DNA from: Rhodanobacter sp. 67-28
GTDB taxonomy: Bacteria; Pseudomonadota; Gammaproteobacteria; Xanthomonadales; Rhodanobacteraceae
Direction of reading: 5' to 3'
DNA length: 46,439 nt
Assembly: GCA_001898415.1 (NCBI GenBank)
Contig: MKTU01000072.1
Coordinates: 1-46,439 of the forward strand
Position 1 is the stretch's first letter, and every line of letters begins with the position of its first letter. A model generated the notes under the pieces. The model saw nothing but the letters and a program-made list of their open reading frames with translations, searched no databases and had not been told where the DNA came from. Of this stretch, positions 36,196-46,196 are shown in pieces. The translations under genes were made by a program, and so were the position numbers.

Positions 36196-36222
36196 TTAGC
36201 ACTCGGGTGATTGGAGTGCTAA
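36196..36222 (-). promoter_or_regulatory. CIRCE operator (HrcA-binding inverted repeat) in the rpoH leader
   Basis: TTAGCACTC (36196-36204), nine bases, then GAGTGCTAA (36214-36222): all 18 arm positions match the CIRCE consensus and the spacer has the canonical length. HrcA repressor binds this element when GroE is free to keep it folded. It lies between the putative rpoH promoter and the ribosome-binding site, ending 30 bases before the start codon, the usual place for CIRCE. No other gene starts nearby in the leftward direction; thiC starts 383 bases away to the right, too far for normal repression. hrcA itself is not in the window. Confidence 0.93.
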
Positions 36223-36245
36223 GCCCGGCCTTTGGTTCCGGGCTT
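36221..36245 (-). repeat. GC hairpin in the rpoH leader next to CIRCE
   Basis: An 8-bp perfect stem (AAGCCCGG at 36221-36228, CCGGGCTT at 36238-36245) with a 9-base loop. On the rpoH strand it is the first folded element of the leader and shares its last two bases with CIRCE. On the plus strand it is followed by TTTTAAT and would work as an intrinsic terminator protecting the thi promoter from rightward read-through. Which role it plays is not decided by sequence. Confidence 0.75.
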
Positions 36246-36257
36246 TTAATGAACTGC

Positions 36258-36286
36258 ATGGTACATATATTTGCGACGACTGTCCA
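36258..36286 (-). promoter_or_regulatory. Likely sigma-70 promoter of rpoH
   Basis: On the minus strand TGGACA (five of six -35 matches, 36281-36286), a 17-base spacer and TACCAT (four of six -10 matches, 36258-36263). A start near 36250 would place the hairpin and CIRCE in the 5' untranslated region. The surrounding AATATATG is notably AT-rich for this genome. Confidence 0.55.
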
Positions 36287-36401
36287 GCCGTCCCGGGAGT
36301 AAAGACCAGCTTGCCCGGCACGCCGTTCAAAACGTGTCATGGCACCGTGTCAGCCGCCGCACAAACCCTCCGCGCCGTGTCCGCGATCCAGCCGTGCCGG
36401 C

Positions 36402-36431
36402 TTGACAGCCACCAACCCGCGCCGCCATCCT
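36402..36431 (+). promoter_or_regulatory. Likely promoter of the thi operon
   Basis: A perfect -35 hexamer TTGACA at 36402-36407. At 18 bases from it CATCCT (36426-36431) is a poor -10 element. A start site near 36438 would coincide with the first base of the TPP riboswitch, which supports the assignment despite the weak -10. Confidence 0.45.
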
Positions 36432-36438
36432 CCGGCGC

Positions 36439-38443
<2,005 letters not shown>

Positions 38444-38448
38444 GGCCC

Positions 38449-39435
38449 ATGCGCATCGGCATTCTCGGTGCAGGCATCGCCGGCCTGGTCACGGCGGTGG
38501 AGCTGGCCGGGCGCGGCGCCCGGGTGGAGATCATCGAGCGCGCGCCAGACCACGCCGAGGCTTGCGCGTGGGTCGCCGGCGGCATGCTGGCGCCCTGGTG
38601 CGAGCAGGCCACCGCCGAACCGCAGGTGGCGACGCTGGGCGCGCCCGCCGTCGCGTGGTGGCAGCGCCATTTCGACGGGACCGTGCAGCGCGGCACGTTG
38701 GTCGTCACGGCCACCCGCGACGCCGGCGAGCTGGCCTTGTTCGGCCGGCGTACCGAACGCTTCGAACCGATCGATGCCGAGCGCATCGGCGCGCTGGAAC
38801 CGGAGCTGGCCGGGCGTTTCCGCCAGGGTCTGTTCTTCCCCGACGAAGCCCACCTCGATCCGCGTCGTGCGCTGCCCGCACTGGCCGCGCAACTGACCGC
38901 CGCGGGCGTGACGATCCGCTACGGCGTGGACGCCGATGCCGCGCGCATCGATGCGGACCGGATAGTCGATTGCCGCGGCCTTGCGGCGCGCGACACGCTG
39001 GAAGATCTGCGCGGCGTGCGCGGCGAAATGATCGTCGTGCGCTCGCCTGACATCCAGTTGTCGCGCCCGGTGCGCCTGTTGCATCCGCGTTTCGGGTTGT
39101 ATGTGGTGCCGCGCGGCGACGGCGTATTCATGCTTGGCGGCACGCTGCTGGAAAGCAGCAGCCATGATCCGATGACGGTGCGTTCGGCGATGGACGTGCT
39201 CAACACCGCCTATGCGCTGCACCCGGCGTTCGCCGAGGCCGAGATCCTGGAACTGGGCGTGGGCGTGCGCCCGGCCTTCCCCGACAACCTGCCGCGCGTG
39301 CTCAGGCGCGGCCGCACCGTGTACCTCAACGGACTCTACCGCCATGGCTTCCTGCTGGCGCCCGCCATGGCGCAACAGGCCGCACGGCTGATTTTCCCCC
39401 ACACCACGGAAACCCCCGCATGCACATCCGCGTGA
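38449..39435 (+). CDS. thiO: Glycine oxidase ThiO
   Basis: A 328-residue FAD enzyme that oxidises glycine to iminoglycine with oxygen, feeding dehydroglycine to thiazole synthase. FAD site GILGAGIAGLVTAVELAGRGA at the N-terminus, AGGMLAPWCEQ, then YVVPRGDGVFMLGGTL and the C-terminal VYLNGLYRHGFLLAPAMA (second FAD contact) are typical. Use of ThiO instead of the oxygen-sensitive ThiH points to an aerobic route. Its last 16 bases overlap thiS. Confidence 0.93.
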   Translation: MRIGILGAGIAGLVTAVELAGRGARVEIIERAPDHAEACAWVAGGMLAPWCEQATAEPQVATLGAPAVAWWQRHFDGTVQRGTLVVTATRDAGELALFGRRTERFEPIDAERIGALEPELAGRFRQGLFFPDEAHLDPRRALPALAAQLTAAGVTIRYGVDADAARIDADRIVDCRGLAARDTLEDLRGVRGEMIVVRSPDIQLSRPVRLLHPRFGLYVVPRGDGVFMLGGTLLESSSHDPMTVRSAMDVLNTAYALHPAFAEAEILELGVGVRPAFPDNLPRVLRRGRTVYLNGLYRHGFLLAPAMAQQAARLIFPHTTETPACTSA

Positions 39436-39617
39436 ATGGCGTCAGCCACGACCTGCAGGTGGCCCGCCTGGCACAGGCGCTCGAAGTGCTCGGCTATCGG
39501 CAGGCCGCCGTCGCCACCGCCGTGAACGGCGTGTTCGTGCCGGCAGGCGCACGCGAAGAGTTGCTTCTTGCCGATGGCGATGCGCTGGAAATCCTCGCCC
39601 CGATGCAGGGCGGCTGA
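39420..39617 (+). CDS. thiS: Sulfur carrier protein ThiS
   Basis: A 65-residue ubiquitin-like protein ending in the required Gly-Gly (APMQGG). Its C-terminus is adenylated by ThiF and converted to a thiocarboxylate that gives sulfur to the thiazole ring. It starts within the end of thiO (16-base overlap) and is followed after three bases by thiG, its partner. Confidence 0.95.
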   Translation: MHIRVNGVSHDLQVARLAQALEVLGYRQAAVATAVNGVFVPAGAREELLLADGDALEILAPMQGG

Positions 39618-39620
39618 GCG

Positions 39621-40391
39621 ATGAAGCTCTACGACGTCGAACTGGCATCGCGCCTGTTGCTGGGCAGCGCACGCTACCCCTCGCCGGCGATCCTCGCCGA
39701 CGCGGTGCGCGCCTCGGCTACCGAGGTGGTCACCGTGTCGCTGCGTCGCGAAGCCGGCACGCAGCGCAGCGGCCAGGACTTCTGGTCGCTGATCCGCGGC
39801 CTCGGCGTGCGCGTGCTGCCGAACACCGCCGGCTGCCACTCGGCGAAGGAGGCGGTGACCACCGCGAAGATGGCGCGCGACATCTTCCACACCGCATGGA
39901 TCAAGCTGGAAGTGATCGGCGATGCCGACACGCTGCAGCCCGACGTGTTCGGCCTGGTCGAGGCCGCGGCCGAACTGGCCGCCGACGGCTTCGAGGTGTT
40001 TCCGTACACCACCGAAGACCTGGTGGTGGCTGATCGCCTGCTGCAGGCCGGCTGCCGCGTGCTGATGCCGTGGGGCGCGCCGATCGGCAGCGGCCGCGGC
40101 CTCAACAATGGGTTCGGCCTGCGTGCATTGCGCGCGCATTTCCCGGACGTGCCGCTGATCGTGGACGCCGGCATCGGCCGCCCGTCCCACGCGGTGCAGG
40201 CGATGGAACTGGGCGTCGACGGCGTGCTGCTGAACACCGCGGTGGCGATGGCCGGCGATCCGGTGGCGATGGCCGGGGCGTTCGCCCGGGCGGTCGAGGC
40301 GGGTCGCGCCGGCTTCGAGGCGCAGCCGATGGAGCCGCGCGATCTCGCCGTGCCCTCGACGCCGGTCGCGGGCACGGCGTGGCTGGCATGA
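39621..40391 (+). CDS. thiG: Thiazole synthase ThiG
   Basis: A 256-residue TIM-barrel enzyme that joins deoxyxylulose phosphate, dehydroglycine and ThiS-borne sulfur into the thiazole phosphate. The Schiff-base Lys95 is in [37 protein letters not shown] and [27 protein letters not shown] are all conserved. It is three bases after thiS and overlaps thiE by four bases. Confidence 0.97.
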   Translation: MKLYDVELASRLLLGSARYPSPAILADAVRASATEVVTVSLRREAGTQRSGQDFWSLIRGLGVRVLPNTAGCHSAKEAVTTAKMARDIFHTAWIKLEVIGDADTLQPDVFGLVEAAAELAADGFEVFPYTTEDLVVADRLLQAGCRVLMPWGAPIGSGRGLNNGFGLRALRAHFPDVPLIVDAGIGRPSHAVQAMELGVDGVLLNTAVAMAGDPVAMAGAFARAVEAGRAGFEAQPMEPRDLAVPSTPVAGTAWLA

Positions 40392-40996
40392 ACGCGTTCC
40401 CCGCGTTCTACCCGATCGTGGACAGCGCCGACTGGGTGGGTCGACTCGCCCCGCTCGGCGTCCGGCTGCTGCAGTTGCGCATCAAGGAACAGCCGCCGGA
40501 GCTGATCCGTCGTGAAGTGCGCGCGGCGCTGGCAATCTGCCGCGCGCGACACGTGCAACTGGTGGTCAACGACCATTGGCAGATCGCGCTGGACGAAGGC
40601 GCCGACTTCATCCACCTCGGCCAGCAGGATCTGCTCGCGGCGGACCTGCCGGCGATCCGCGCGCGCGGCGTGAAGCTCGGCATCAGCACGCACGATCACG
40701 CCGAGCTGGAGCGGGCGCTGGCGCTCGCCCCGGACTACGTCGCGCTGGGCCCGATCTATCCGACCACGCTCAAGGCGATGCCGTGGGCGCCGCAGGGTTT
40801 GCCGCGCATTGGCGAGTGGAAGCGGCGGATCGGCGCGCGGCCACTGGTGGCGATCGGCGGCATCACGCTGGAACGCGCCGCCGGCTGTTTCGATGCCGGC
40901 GCGGACAGCGTCGCCATGGTCAGCGACGTGACCCGGCATCCGGACCCGACTCTCCGCGTCACGGACTGGGTCGATTTCGCCGGTGCGCGCGCATGA
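40388..40996 (+). CDS. thiE: Thiamine phosphate synthase ThiE
   Basis: A 202-residue TIM-barrel enzyme that couples hydroxymethylpyrimidine pyrophosphate and thiazole phosphate to thiamine phosphate. Blocks [45 protein letters not shown] and VAIGGITLE are conserved. Overlaps both neighbours (ATGA with thiG, four bases with thiF). The C-terminus is slightly shorter than average. Confidence 0.93.
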   Translation: MNAFPAFYPIVDSADWVGRLAPLGVRLLQLRIKEQPPELIRREVRAALAICRARHVQLVVNDHWQIALDEGADFIHLGQQDLLAADLPAIRARGVKLGISTHDHAELERALALAPDYVALGPIYPTTLKAMPWAPQGLPRIGEWKRRIGARPLVAIGGITLERAAGCFDAGADSVAMVSDVTRHPDPTLRVTDWVDFAGARA

Positions 40997-41979
40997 CCGA
41001 TCGCTACGCGCGCCAGATCGCCCTGCCCGACGTCGGCCCGACCGGCCAGGCCCGACTCGCGGCCGCACGGGTGCTGGTGATCGGCGCCGGCGGTCTCGGC
41101 TGTCCCGTGTTGCACTACCTGGCCGCCGCTGGCATCGGCCGGCTGATCGTCGTCGACCCTGACCGCGTCGAAGAGAGCAACCTGCACCGGCAACCGCTCT
41201 ACACGATGGCCGACATCGGCGCTCGCAAGGTGGAAGCGGCGCACGCGGCCCTGCTGCGCCTGAATCCGACCATCGCCGTGGAAGCACGGCCGCAGCGGCT
41301 GACACCAGGCAACGCAGCGGCGCTGGTCGCCACGGCCGACATCGTCGTCGATGCCGCGGACAGCCTCGCCGCCACTTACGTCTTGAGCGACGCCTGCCTG
41401 CAGCAGCACACGCCGCTGATCAGCGCGTCGGCGGTCGGCCTGGCCGGCTACGTCGCCGGCTTCTGCGCCGGCGCACCCAGCTACCGCGCGGTATTTCCCG
41501 AGATGCCCGCACGCGCCGCCAGCTGCAGCAGCGCCGGCGTGCTCGGCAGCGTCGTCGGCCTGCTTGGCAGCCTGCAGGCGCAATTCGTGCTGCAGTGGCT
41601 GCTGGGCATCGAGCCGTCGCCGCTGGGTCGACTGACGAGTTTCGACGCCAGCCGACTGGCGTTCGGCGGCTTCGACTTCCACCACGCCGGCGAAACCGCA
41701 GGCGAGGTGCTGCGCTTCATCGACGTCGACGAGGTCACGCCCCGCGACGTCGTGATCGATCTGCGCGGTCTTGACGAAGCGCCGACCTCGCCGTTGGCGA
41801 ACGCCTTGCGCTTCACTCCGGAACGCCTCGCCGCGTTCACTGCCGAACACCCGCCCACCGACCGCCGGGTGGTGCTGTGCTGCCAGAGCGGTCTGCGCGC
41901 ATGGCGTGCCGCGCGGCAGCTGCAATCCCGCGGCTACCGGCAGCTGGCACTGGTGACTCTTGCCGGCCTGCCATCATGA
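40993..41979 (+). CDS. thiF: ThiF/MoeB-type adenylyltransferase with C-terminal rhodanese domain
   Basis: A 328-residue fusion. Residues 1-235 are an E1-like adenylyltransferase: nucleotide site GAGGLGC at 31-37, [11 protein letters not shown] at 57-67, and the [16 protein letters not shown] block; the two CxxC zinc pairs of many relatives are absent. Residues about 240-328 form a compact rhodanese domain with VVIDLRG and the active loop CQSGLR containing Cys297. The fusion would let one protein both adenylate ThiS and hand over sulfur. Operon position between thiE and thiD argues for a ThiF role, though MoeB activity on MoaD is possible too. Overlaps thiE and thiD by four bases each. Confidence 0.85.
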   Translation: MTDRYARQIALPDVGPTGQARLAAARVLVIGAGGLGCPVLHYLAAAGIGRLIVVDPDRVEESNLHRQPLYTMADIGARKVEAAHAALLRLNPTIAVEARPQRLTPGNAAALVATADIVVDAADSLAATYVLSDACLQQHTPLISASAVGLAGYVAGFCAGAPSYRAVFPEMPARAASCSSAGVLGSVVGLLGSLQAQFVLQWLLGIEPSPLGRLTSFDASRLAFGGFDFHHAGETAGEVLRFIDVDEVTPRDVVIDLRGLDEAPTSPLANALRFTPERLAAFTAEHPPTDRRVVLCCQSGLRAWRAARQLQSRGYRQLALVTLAGLPS

Positions 41980-42809
41980 CGCGCAGACGCATGCCGCCGC
42001 CGGTCAGCGTGCTCTCGATCGCCGGCTCCGACTCCTGCGGCGGCGCCGGCATCCAGGCCGACCTGAAGACCTTCGCCGCCTTCGGCGTCGACGGCGCCAC
42101 CGTGGTGACCGCAGTCACCGCGCAGAACGCCAACGGCATCCGCGCCATCCAGGTGATGTCCGCCGCGATGGTGCGGGCGCAACTGGAGTCCGTGTTCGAG
42201 GCGATGGATATCCGTGCCGTCAAGCTCGGCATGCTGGCGAACGCGGAGATCGTCGCGGTCGCGGCCGAGCACCTGCAATACCGGCGCTCGTCGTTCGTGG
42301 TGCTCGATCCGGTGCTGCACGCCAGTTCGGGCACCCGGCTGCTCGATGCCGAAGCGCTGGAGCTGCTGCGCGCGCGCCTGCTTCCGCAGGTCGACTGCCT
42401 CACGCCGAACCTGGCCGAAGCCGCCACGCTGCTGGACGCGCCCTGCGCCGGCAGCGAGTCGGACATGGCGGCACAGGGCCGCGCCCTGCTCGCCCTCGGG
42501 CCGCACGCGGTGCTGATGAAGGGCGGCCATGCCGCGCTGCCGGAAGCGGTCGATCTGCTGGTTACCGGCGAAAGCACGCAGCGCTTCGCCGCGCCGTGGG
42601 TGGCTACCCGCCGCCTGCACGGCACCGGTTGCATGCTCGCGGCCGGCATCGCGGCCAGCGTCGCCCGGGGCTATCCATTGGGCGACGCCGTCTGTCGCGC
42701 GAAAGCCCACGTGCGAGCCGTGCTGGTCGGTCGACAGCACCGACCGTCTGCATCTCAACCGGCGGGAAACGAAGCCCGCGGCGACAGCGACCAGTCGATG
42801 GGTGCTTGA
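41976..42809 (+). CDS. thiD: Hydroxymethylpyrimidine (phosphate) kinase ThiD
   Basis: A 277-residue ribokinase-fold enzyme that phosphorylates hydroxymethylpyrimidine twice to its pyrophosphate, the substrate of Thi[20 protein letters not shown] near the N-terminus, [28 protein letters not shown], and [15 protein letters not shown] (with the catalytic Cys of GTGC) are conserved. The last gene of the thi operon. Its final 55 bases overlap the 3' end of ung on the other strand, encoding a tail past residue 258 ([19 protein letters not shown]) that looks non-conserved. Confidence 0.95.
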   Translation: MTRRRMPPPVSVLSIAGSDSCGGAGIQADLKTFAAFGVDGATVVTAVTAQNANGIRAIQVMSAAMVRAQLESVFEAMDIRAVKLGMLANAEIVAVAAEHLQYRRSSFVVLDPVLHASSGTRLLDAEALELLRARLLPQVDCLTPNLAEAATLLDAPCAGSESDMAAQGRALLALGPHAVLMKGGHAALPEAVDLLVTGESTQRFAAPWVATRRLHGTGCMLAAGIAASVARGYPLGDAVCRAKAHVRAVLVGRQHRPSASQPAGNEARGDSDQSMGA

Positions 42810-43462
42810 CCGCGGCTTTCCAGATAGCGGTTGGCTGCGGAGAAATGGCCGCAGCCGAGGAAGCCACGATGCGCCGACAGCGGCGACGGATGCACGCTCT
42901 TCAGCACGCAATGCCTGCGGGCGTCGATCAGCTGCCCCTTGCGCTGGGCGTAGCTGCCCCACAGCAGGAACACGATCCCTTCGCGCTCGCGGTTCAAGGC
43001 GTCGATTGCCGCATCGGTGAAGCCTTCCCAGCCGCGATTGGCGTGCGCGCCGGCGCGGCCCTCTTCCACCGTCAGCACGCTGTTGAGCAGCAACACGCCG
43101 CGGTCGGCCCACGGCGTGAGGCAGCCGTGGTCAGGGCGCGCAATGCCGAGATCGCGCTGGATTTCCTTGAAGATGTTTTCCAGCGACGGCGGCACCCGCA
43201 CGCCGGGGCGCACCGAGAAGCACAAGCCGTGCGCCTGGCCGGGGCCGTGGTACGGGTCCTGGCCCAGGATCACCACGCGCACGGCGTCGAACGGGGTGTG
43301 CGCGAACGCGGCGAAGATCTCCGGCCCGGGCGGATAGATGCGCTTGCCGGCCTCTTTCTCCTCGCGCAGGAAGGCAGCCAGCGCCTGCATGTCCGGCCGC
43401 TGCAGGTAATCGCCGATGCGCGCCTTCCAGGACGGCTCCAGCCTGACCGGATGCCCGCTCAT
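42755..43462 (-). CDS. ung: Uracil-DNA glycosylase
   Basis: A 235-residue base-excision repair enzyme that removes uracil from DNA. Catalytic GQDPYH at 67-72 (Asp69), the uracil-binding [11 protein letters not shown], and [13 protein letters not shown] (catalytic His) are all there. It starts four bases inside the end of the dual-receiver response regulator gene upstream, so both are likely translated together. At its 3' end it overlaps thiD by 55 bases in convergent orientation; the C-terminal residues involved ([11 protein letters not shown]) lie past the conserved core. Confidence 0.97.
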   Translation of the reverse strand: MSGHPVRLEPSWKARIGDYLQRPDMQALAAFLREEKEAGKRIYPPGPEIFAAFAHTPFDAVRVVILGQDPYHGPGQAHGLCFSVRPGVRVPPSLENIFKEIQRDLGIARPDHGCLTPWADRGVLLLNSVLTVEEGRAGAHANRGWEGFTDAAIDALNREREGIVFLLWGSYAQRKGQLIDARRHCVLKSVHPSPLSAHRGFLGCGHFSAANRYLESRGQAPIDWSLSPRASFPAG

Positions 43463-44310
43463 GCGTCCTTGTCGGCCCGCTCGCGCTCGCGCAGGTGGCG
43501 CGCCACGCGCAGCTGGAACAGCAACTTGGTGATCAGCAATTTTTCCTCGACCGGTTTCTCGACCAGGTCGTTGGCGCCGGCGCGGATCAGCGCGGTCTGG
43601 TTGGCCGGGTTCTCGTCGCCGGTCATCACCAGCACCGGCAGGCGGCCCTTGCCGTAGCCGAACACGGTGCGGATGTGTTCGAGCAAGTCGCCGCCGGTCA
43701 GCTCGCCCTTCAGGCTGACATCGGTCAGCACCACGTCGGCGCCGATCCAGCCCAGCGCGCGGTCGGTTTCCAGCAGGGCGATCGCATCCTCCACGCTGAC
43801 CACGTGGCGCACGGTCAGGCCGATCTTCTCCAGCATGCGGCGGGTGGCCAGCGCCACCACCCGGCTGTCTTCCACGTACAACACGCTGCCCTCGGCGCTG
43901 ACCTGCGGGCTGACGTAGCCGCGGATGAATTCGGCCAGTGCCTGGAAACCCAGCGCCTTGTCGAAATAGTCGGTGACGTGCTCGCCCAGCGAGCGGCGGT
44001 GCAGGCGCGCGTCCACGTCGCCGGACACCACCACGATCGGCACGTAGGCCTGCGCGCCGGATTCGCGCACGAACTTCGCCAGTTCCAGCCCGTCCATGTC
44101 CGGCAGGCGCAGCGCGATGGTGACGAAGTCGAAGGCGCCCTCGCCGAGCACCTGCTGCGCCTCGGCGCCGGTGTCGCAACCGACCACCTCCACGCCCGGC
44201 AGCTCCTCGTTCAGCACGCGCCCGATCAACTTGCGCACCACGCGCGACCCGTCGACCACCAGCACGCGCGGTGCCTCGGTCAGCAGACGACCGCTGATGT
44301 TTGTACTCAT
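43459..44310 (-). CDS. Response regulator with two receiver domains, first one degenerate
   Basis: A 283-residue protein made of two CheY-like receivers and no DNA-binding or enzymatic output domain. REC2 (about 142-265) is complete: Asp148 in VEDSR, phospho-acceptor Asp197 in VVLTDVSL, Thr230, Lys252. REC1 (about 14-130) keeps Asp20 and Lys118, but the acceptor position, four residues before the Pro of LPDMDG, is Ala66, and the second acidic residue is Gly21, so it cannot be phosphorylated in the usual way. A kinase is not in the window. ung overlaps its stop codon by four bases. It lies between ftsX and ung, with 115 bases before ftsX's stop. Confidence 0.85.
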   Translation of the reverse strand: MSTNISGRLLTEAPRVLVVDGSRVVRKLIGRVLNEELPGVEVVGCDTGAEAQQVLGEGAFDFVTIALRLPDMDGLELAKFVRESGAQAYVPIVVVSGDVDARLHRRSLGEHVTDYFDKALGFQALAEFIRGYVSPQVSAEGSVLYVEDSRVVALATRRMLEKIGLTVRHVVSVEDAIALLETDRALGWIGADVVLTDVSLKGELTGGDLLEHIRTVFGYGKGRLPVLVMTGDENPANQTALIRAGANDLVEKPVEEKLLITKLLFQLRVARHLRERERADKDA

Positions 44311-44425
44311 GCCTCACTCACCCGACTGATCCGTGATCCGTGCCGAAGAGCGCACCCCGATCCGTCGATGATGCCCGAAGCAGGGCGTCGCAGGCTGCGA
44401 TTCACGTCACCGCCGCGCCGCGCCA

Positions 44426-45406
44426 TCACGCCACCGTGCGCAGTTGCCAGGCGCTGACCAGGCGTGCGCCGAGCCAGCCCAGCAACGCGGCCGCCACGGG
44501 CACGGCCAGCAGCAGCCAGGCCGGCAACCCGCCCACCTGCAACTGGCCATCGTACGCCGCGCTCAGTCGTGCGACCGGCCGCGCCAGCGCCAGCTCGATC
44601 GCCACCGCCAGCGCGGCGGCGAGGATGCCGCTGAACAGGCCGTACCAGATCCCCGCATACAGATAAGGCCGGCGCACGAACGCCTTGCCGGCGCCGACCA
44701 GCAGCAGCACGCCGATCTCCTCGCTGCGACTGGCGATATCCACCCGCACCGTGTTGCCCACCACCAGCAGCGCCGCCAGCGCGAGCAGCGAGGCGACGAT
44801 CAGCACGATGCGATTGCCCACGCCCAGCAACGCCTCCAGTCGCTGGCGCCAGTGGCCGCTGTCCTGCACCAGCTCGACGCTGCGCATCGCGCGCACGTCG
44901 GCCACCAGTTGTTCCAGCGCCGCGGCGCTGGCACCGTCGCGCGGCTGCAGTTGCAGCACGTAGGGCAGCGGGTTGTCGCCGAGCGTCTGCAGCGCACCGG
45001 AGAAACCCTGCATCTTCGCCAGCTCGTCCATGCCCTGCTGCGGCGTCTTGATCGCCACCGACGCCACTTCGGCACGGGCGCCCAGGTCGCTGGCCAGCAG
45101 TTGCGCCTGCTGCGCGCCCTGGTCGGACTTCATGAACACGCTGATCGCCGGGTTCTGGCCCAGCGCATCGCCCAGCCGCTGCACGTTGCCCAGCAGCAGG
45201 TAGAACGCCAGCGGCAAGGCCAGCGCCAGGCCCATCACGGCGATCGTCAGCACGCTGCCCAGCGGGCGCGCGGCGAGACGGCGCAGGCTCGCCGCGGCGC
45301 TCCAGCCGTGGTGCTCGCGCCAGCTGGCGAAGCGCCGGCCGCGGCTGTGTTCGTTGCGCGCCGGTGCGTCGGCGGGCGCGGCGCGCTGCTCGGGTGCCTT
45401 GTTCAC
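44426..45406 (-). CDS. ftsX: Cell division protein FtsX
   Basis: A 326-residue inner-membrane subunit of the FtsEX complex, which relays ATP binding to cell-wall amidase activation through EnvC. Four membrane segments: one near residues 52-72, a large periplasmic loop (about 73-205) expected to bind EnvC, and three at the C-terminal end, with the conserved IASRSEEIGVLLLVGAGKAFVRRPYLYAG cytoplasmic part. It begins with GTG at 45406 overlapping the ftsE stop codon (GTGA), preceded by AGGAGG. An envC gene is at 31196-32368. Confidence 0.95.
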   Translation of the reverse strand: MNKAPEQRAAPADAPARNEHSRGRRFASWREHHGWSAAASLRRLAARPLGSVLTIAVMGLALALPLAFYLLLGNVQRLGDALGQNPAISVFMKSDQGAQQAQLLASDLGARAEVASVAIKTPQQGMDELAKMQGFSGALQTLGDNPLPYVLQLQPRDGASAAALEQLVADVRAMRSVELVQDSGHWRQRLEALLGVGNRIVLIVASLLALAALLVVGNTVRVDIASRSEEIGVLLLVGAGKAFVRRPYLYAGIWYGLFSGILAAALAVAIELALARPVARLSAAYDGQLQVGGLPAWLLLAVPVAAALLGWLGARLVSAWQLRTVA

Positions 45407-46080
45407 AAGACCTCCTGCGCGGCGAGGTCGGCCACCAGCCGACCGTGATCGAGCACGATCACGCGTTTCTTCATGCGCTTGATCAGCGGCAGGTCGTGGC
45501 TGGCCACCAGCACGGTGGTGCCGACCTGCTGGAACTCGGCAAACAGCGCCATGATCTCCAGCGCCAGCTGCGGGTCGAGATTGCCGGTGGGCTCGTCGGC
45601 GATCAGCAGCGCCGGTCGGGCCACGATCGCGCGGGCGATGCCCACGCGCTGCTGCTCGCCGGCAGACAGCGTGGCCGGCAGTTGCCGTTCGTAGGCGAGC
45701 AGGCCGACCTTCTCCAGCGCCGCACGAACGCGGCGGGCGCGCTCGGCGCGCGCCACCGCACCGATCACCAGCGGCAACTCCACGTTGGCGAACACCGTGC
45801 GATCCATCAGCAGCCGATGGTCCTGGAACACCATGCCGACCCGCCGGCGCCACTTCGGCACGCCGCTGGCGCGGATCTTCGACAGCTTCTTGCCGTCCAT
45901 GCTGATCGAACCGTGCGACGGGCGTTCGATCAACCCGAGCAGCTTGAGCAAGGTGCTCTTGCCGGCGCCGGAGTGGCCGGTGACGAACGCCATCTCGCCG
46001 TCGGGCACCTCGAAGGACAGCTGCGACAGCGCCTCGTGGCCGCCTTCGTAGCGTTTGCTGACTTGATCGAACTGGATCAC
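45403..46080 (-). CDS. ftsE: Cell division ATP-binding protein FtsE
   Basis: A 225-residue ABC ATPase, partner of FtsX. Walker A GHSGAGKST at 35-43, Q-loop VFQDHRLL, signature LSAGEQQRVGIARA, Walker B LLIADEPTG, and switch ASHD are all there. I chose GTG at 46080 because it gives the family N-terminus (IQFDQVSKRY) and has a GGGGAG site upstream; the frame's ATG at 46140 would add an unconserved extension. ftsX overlaps its stop codon. Confidence 0.95.
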   Translation of the reverse strand: MIQFDQVSKRYEGGHEALSQLSFEVPDGEMAFVTGHSGAGKSTLLKLLGLIERPSHGSISMDGKKLSKIRASGVPKWRRRVGMVFQDHRLLMDRTVFANVELPLVIGAVARAERARRVRAALEKVGLLAYERQLPATLSAGEQQRVGIARAIVARPALLIADEPTGNLDPQLALEIMALFAEFQQVGTTVLVASHDLPLIKRMKKRVIVLDHGRLVADLAAQEVL

Positions 46081-46089
46081 CGCCGCTCC

Positions 46090-46150
46090 CCGCACCTGGA
46101 TGTGGTCATGCCGACCCCAAGGATAAGGGAAGCGAAGCAACCAGGTGCGG
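46090..46150. repeat. 10-bp inverted repeat upstream of ftsE
   Basis: CCGCACCTGG at 46090-46099 and its exact complement CCAGGTGCGG at 46141-46150, 41 bases apart, occupy most of the 116-base gap between ftsE and the upstream gene. It could fold as a hairpin with a large loop in the ftsE leader or mark a terminator of the upstream transcript. No T run. Confidence 0.5.
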
Positions 46151-46196
46151 CTGCCGGCATCGCCGAATGCGTGTCGTCTGCGCGGAGCGGGCGCGG

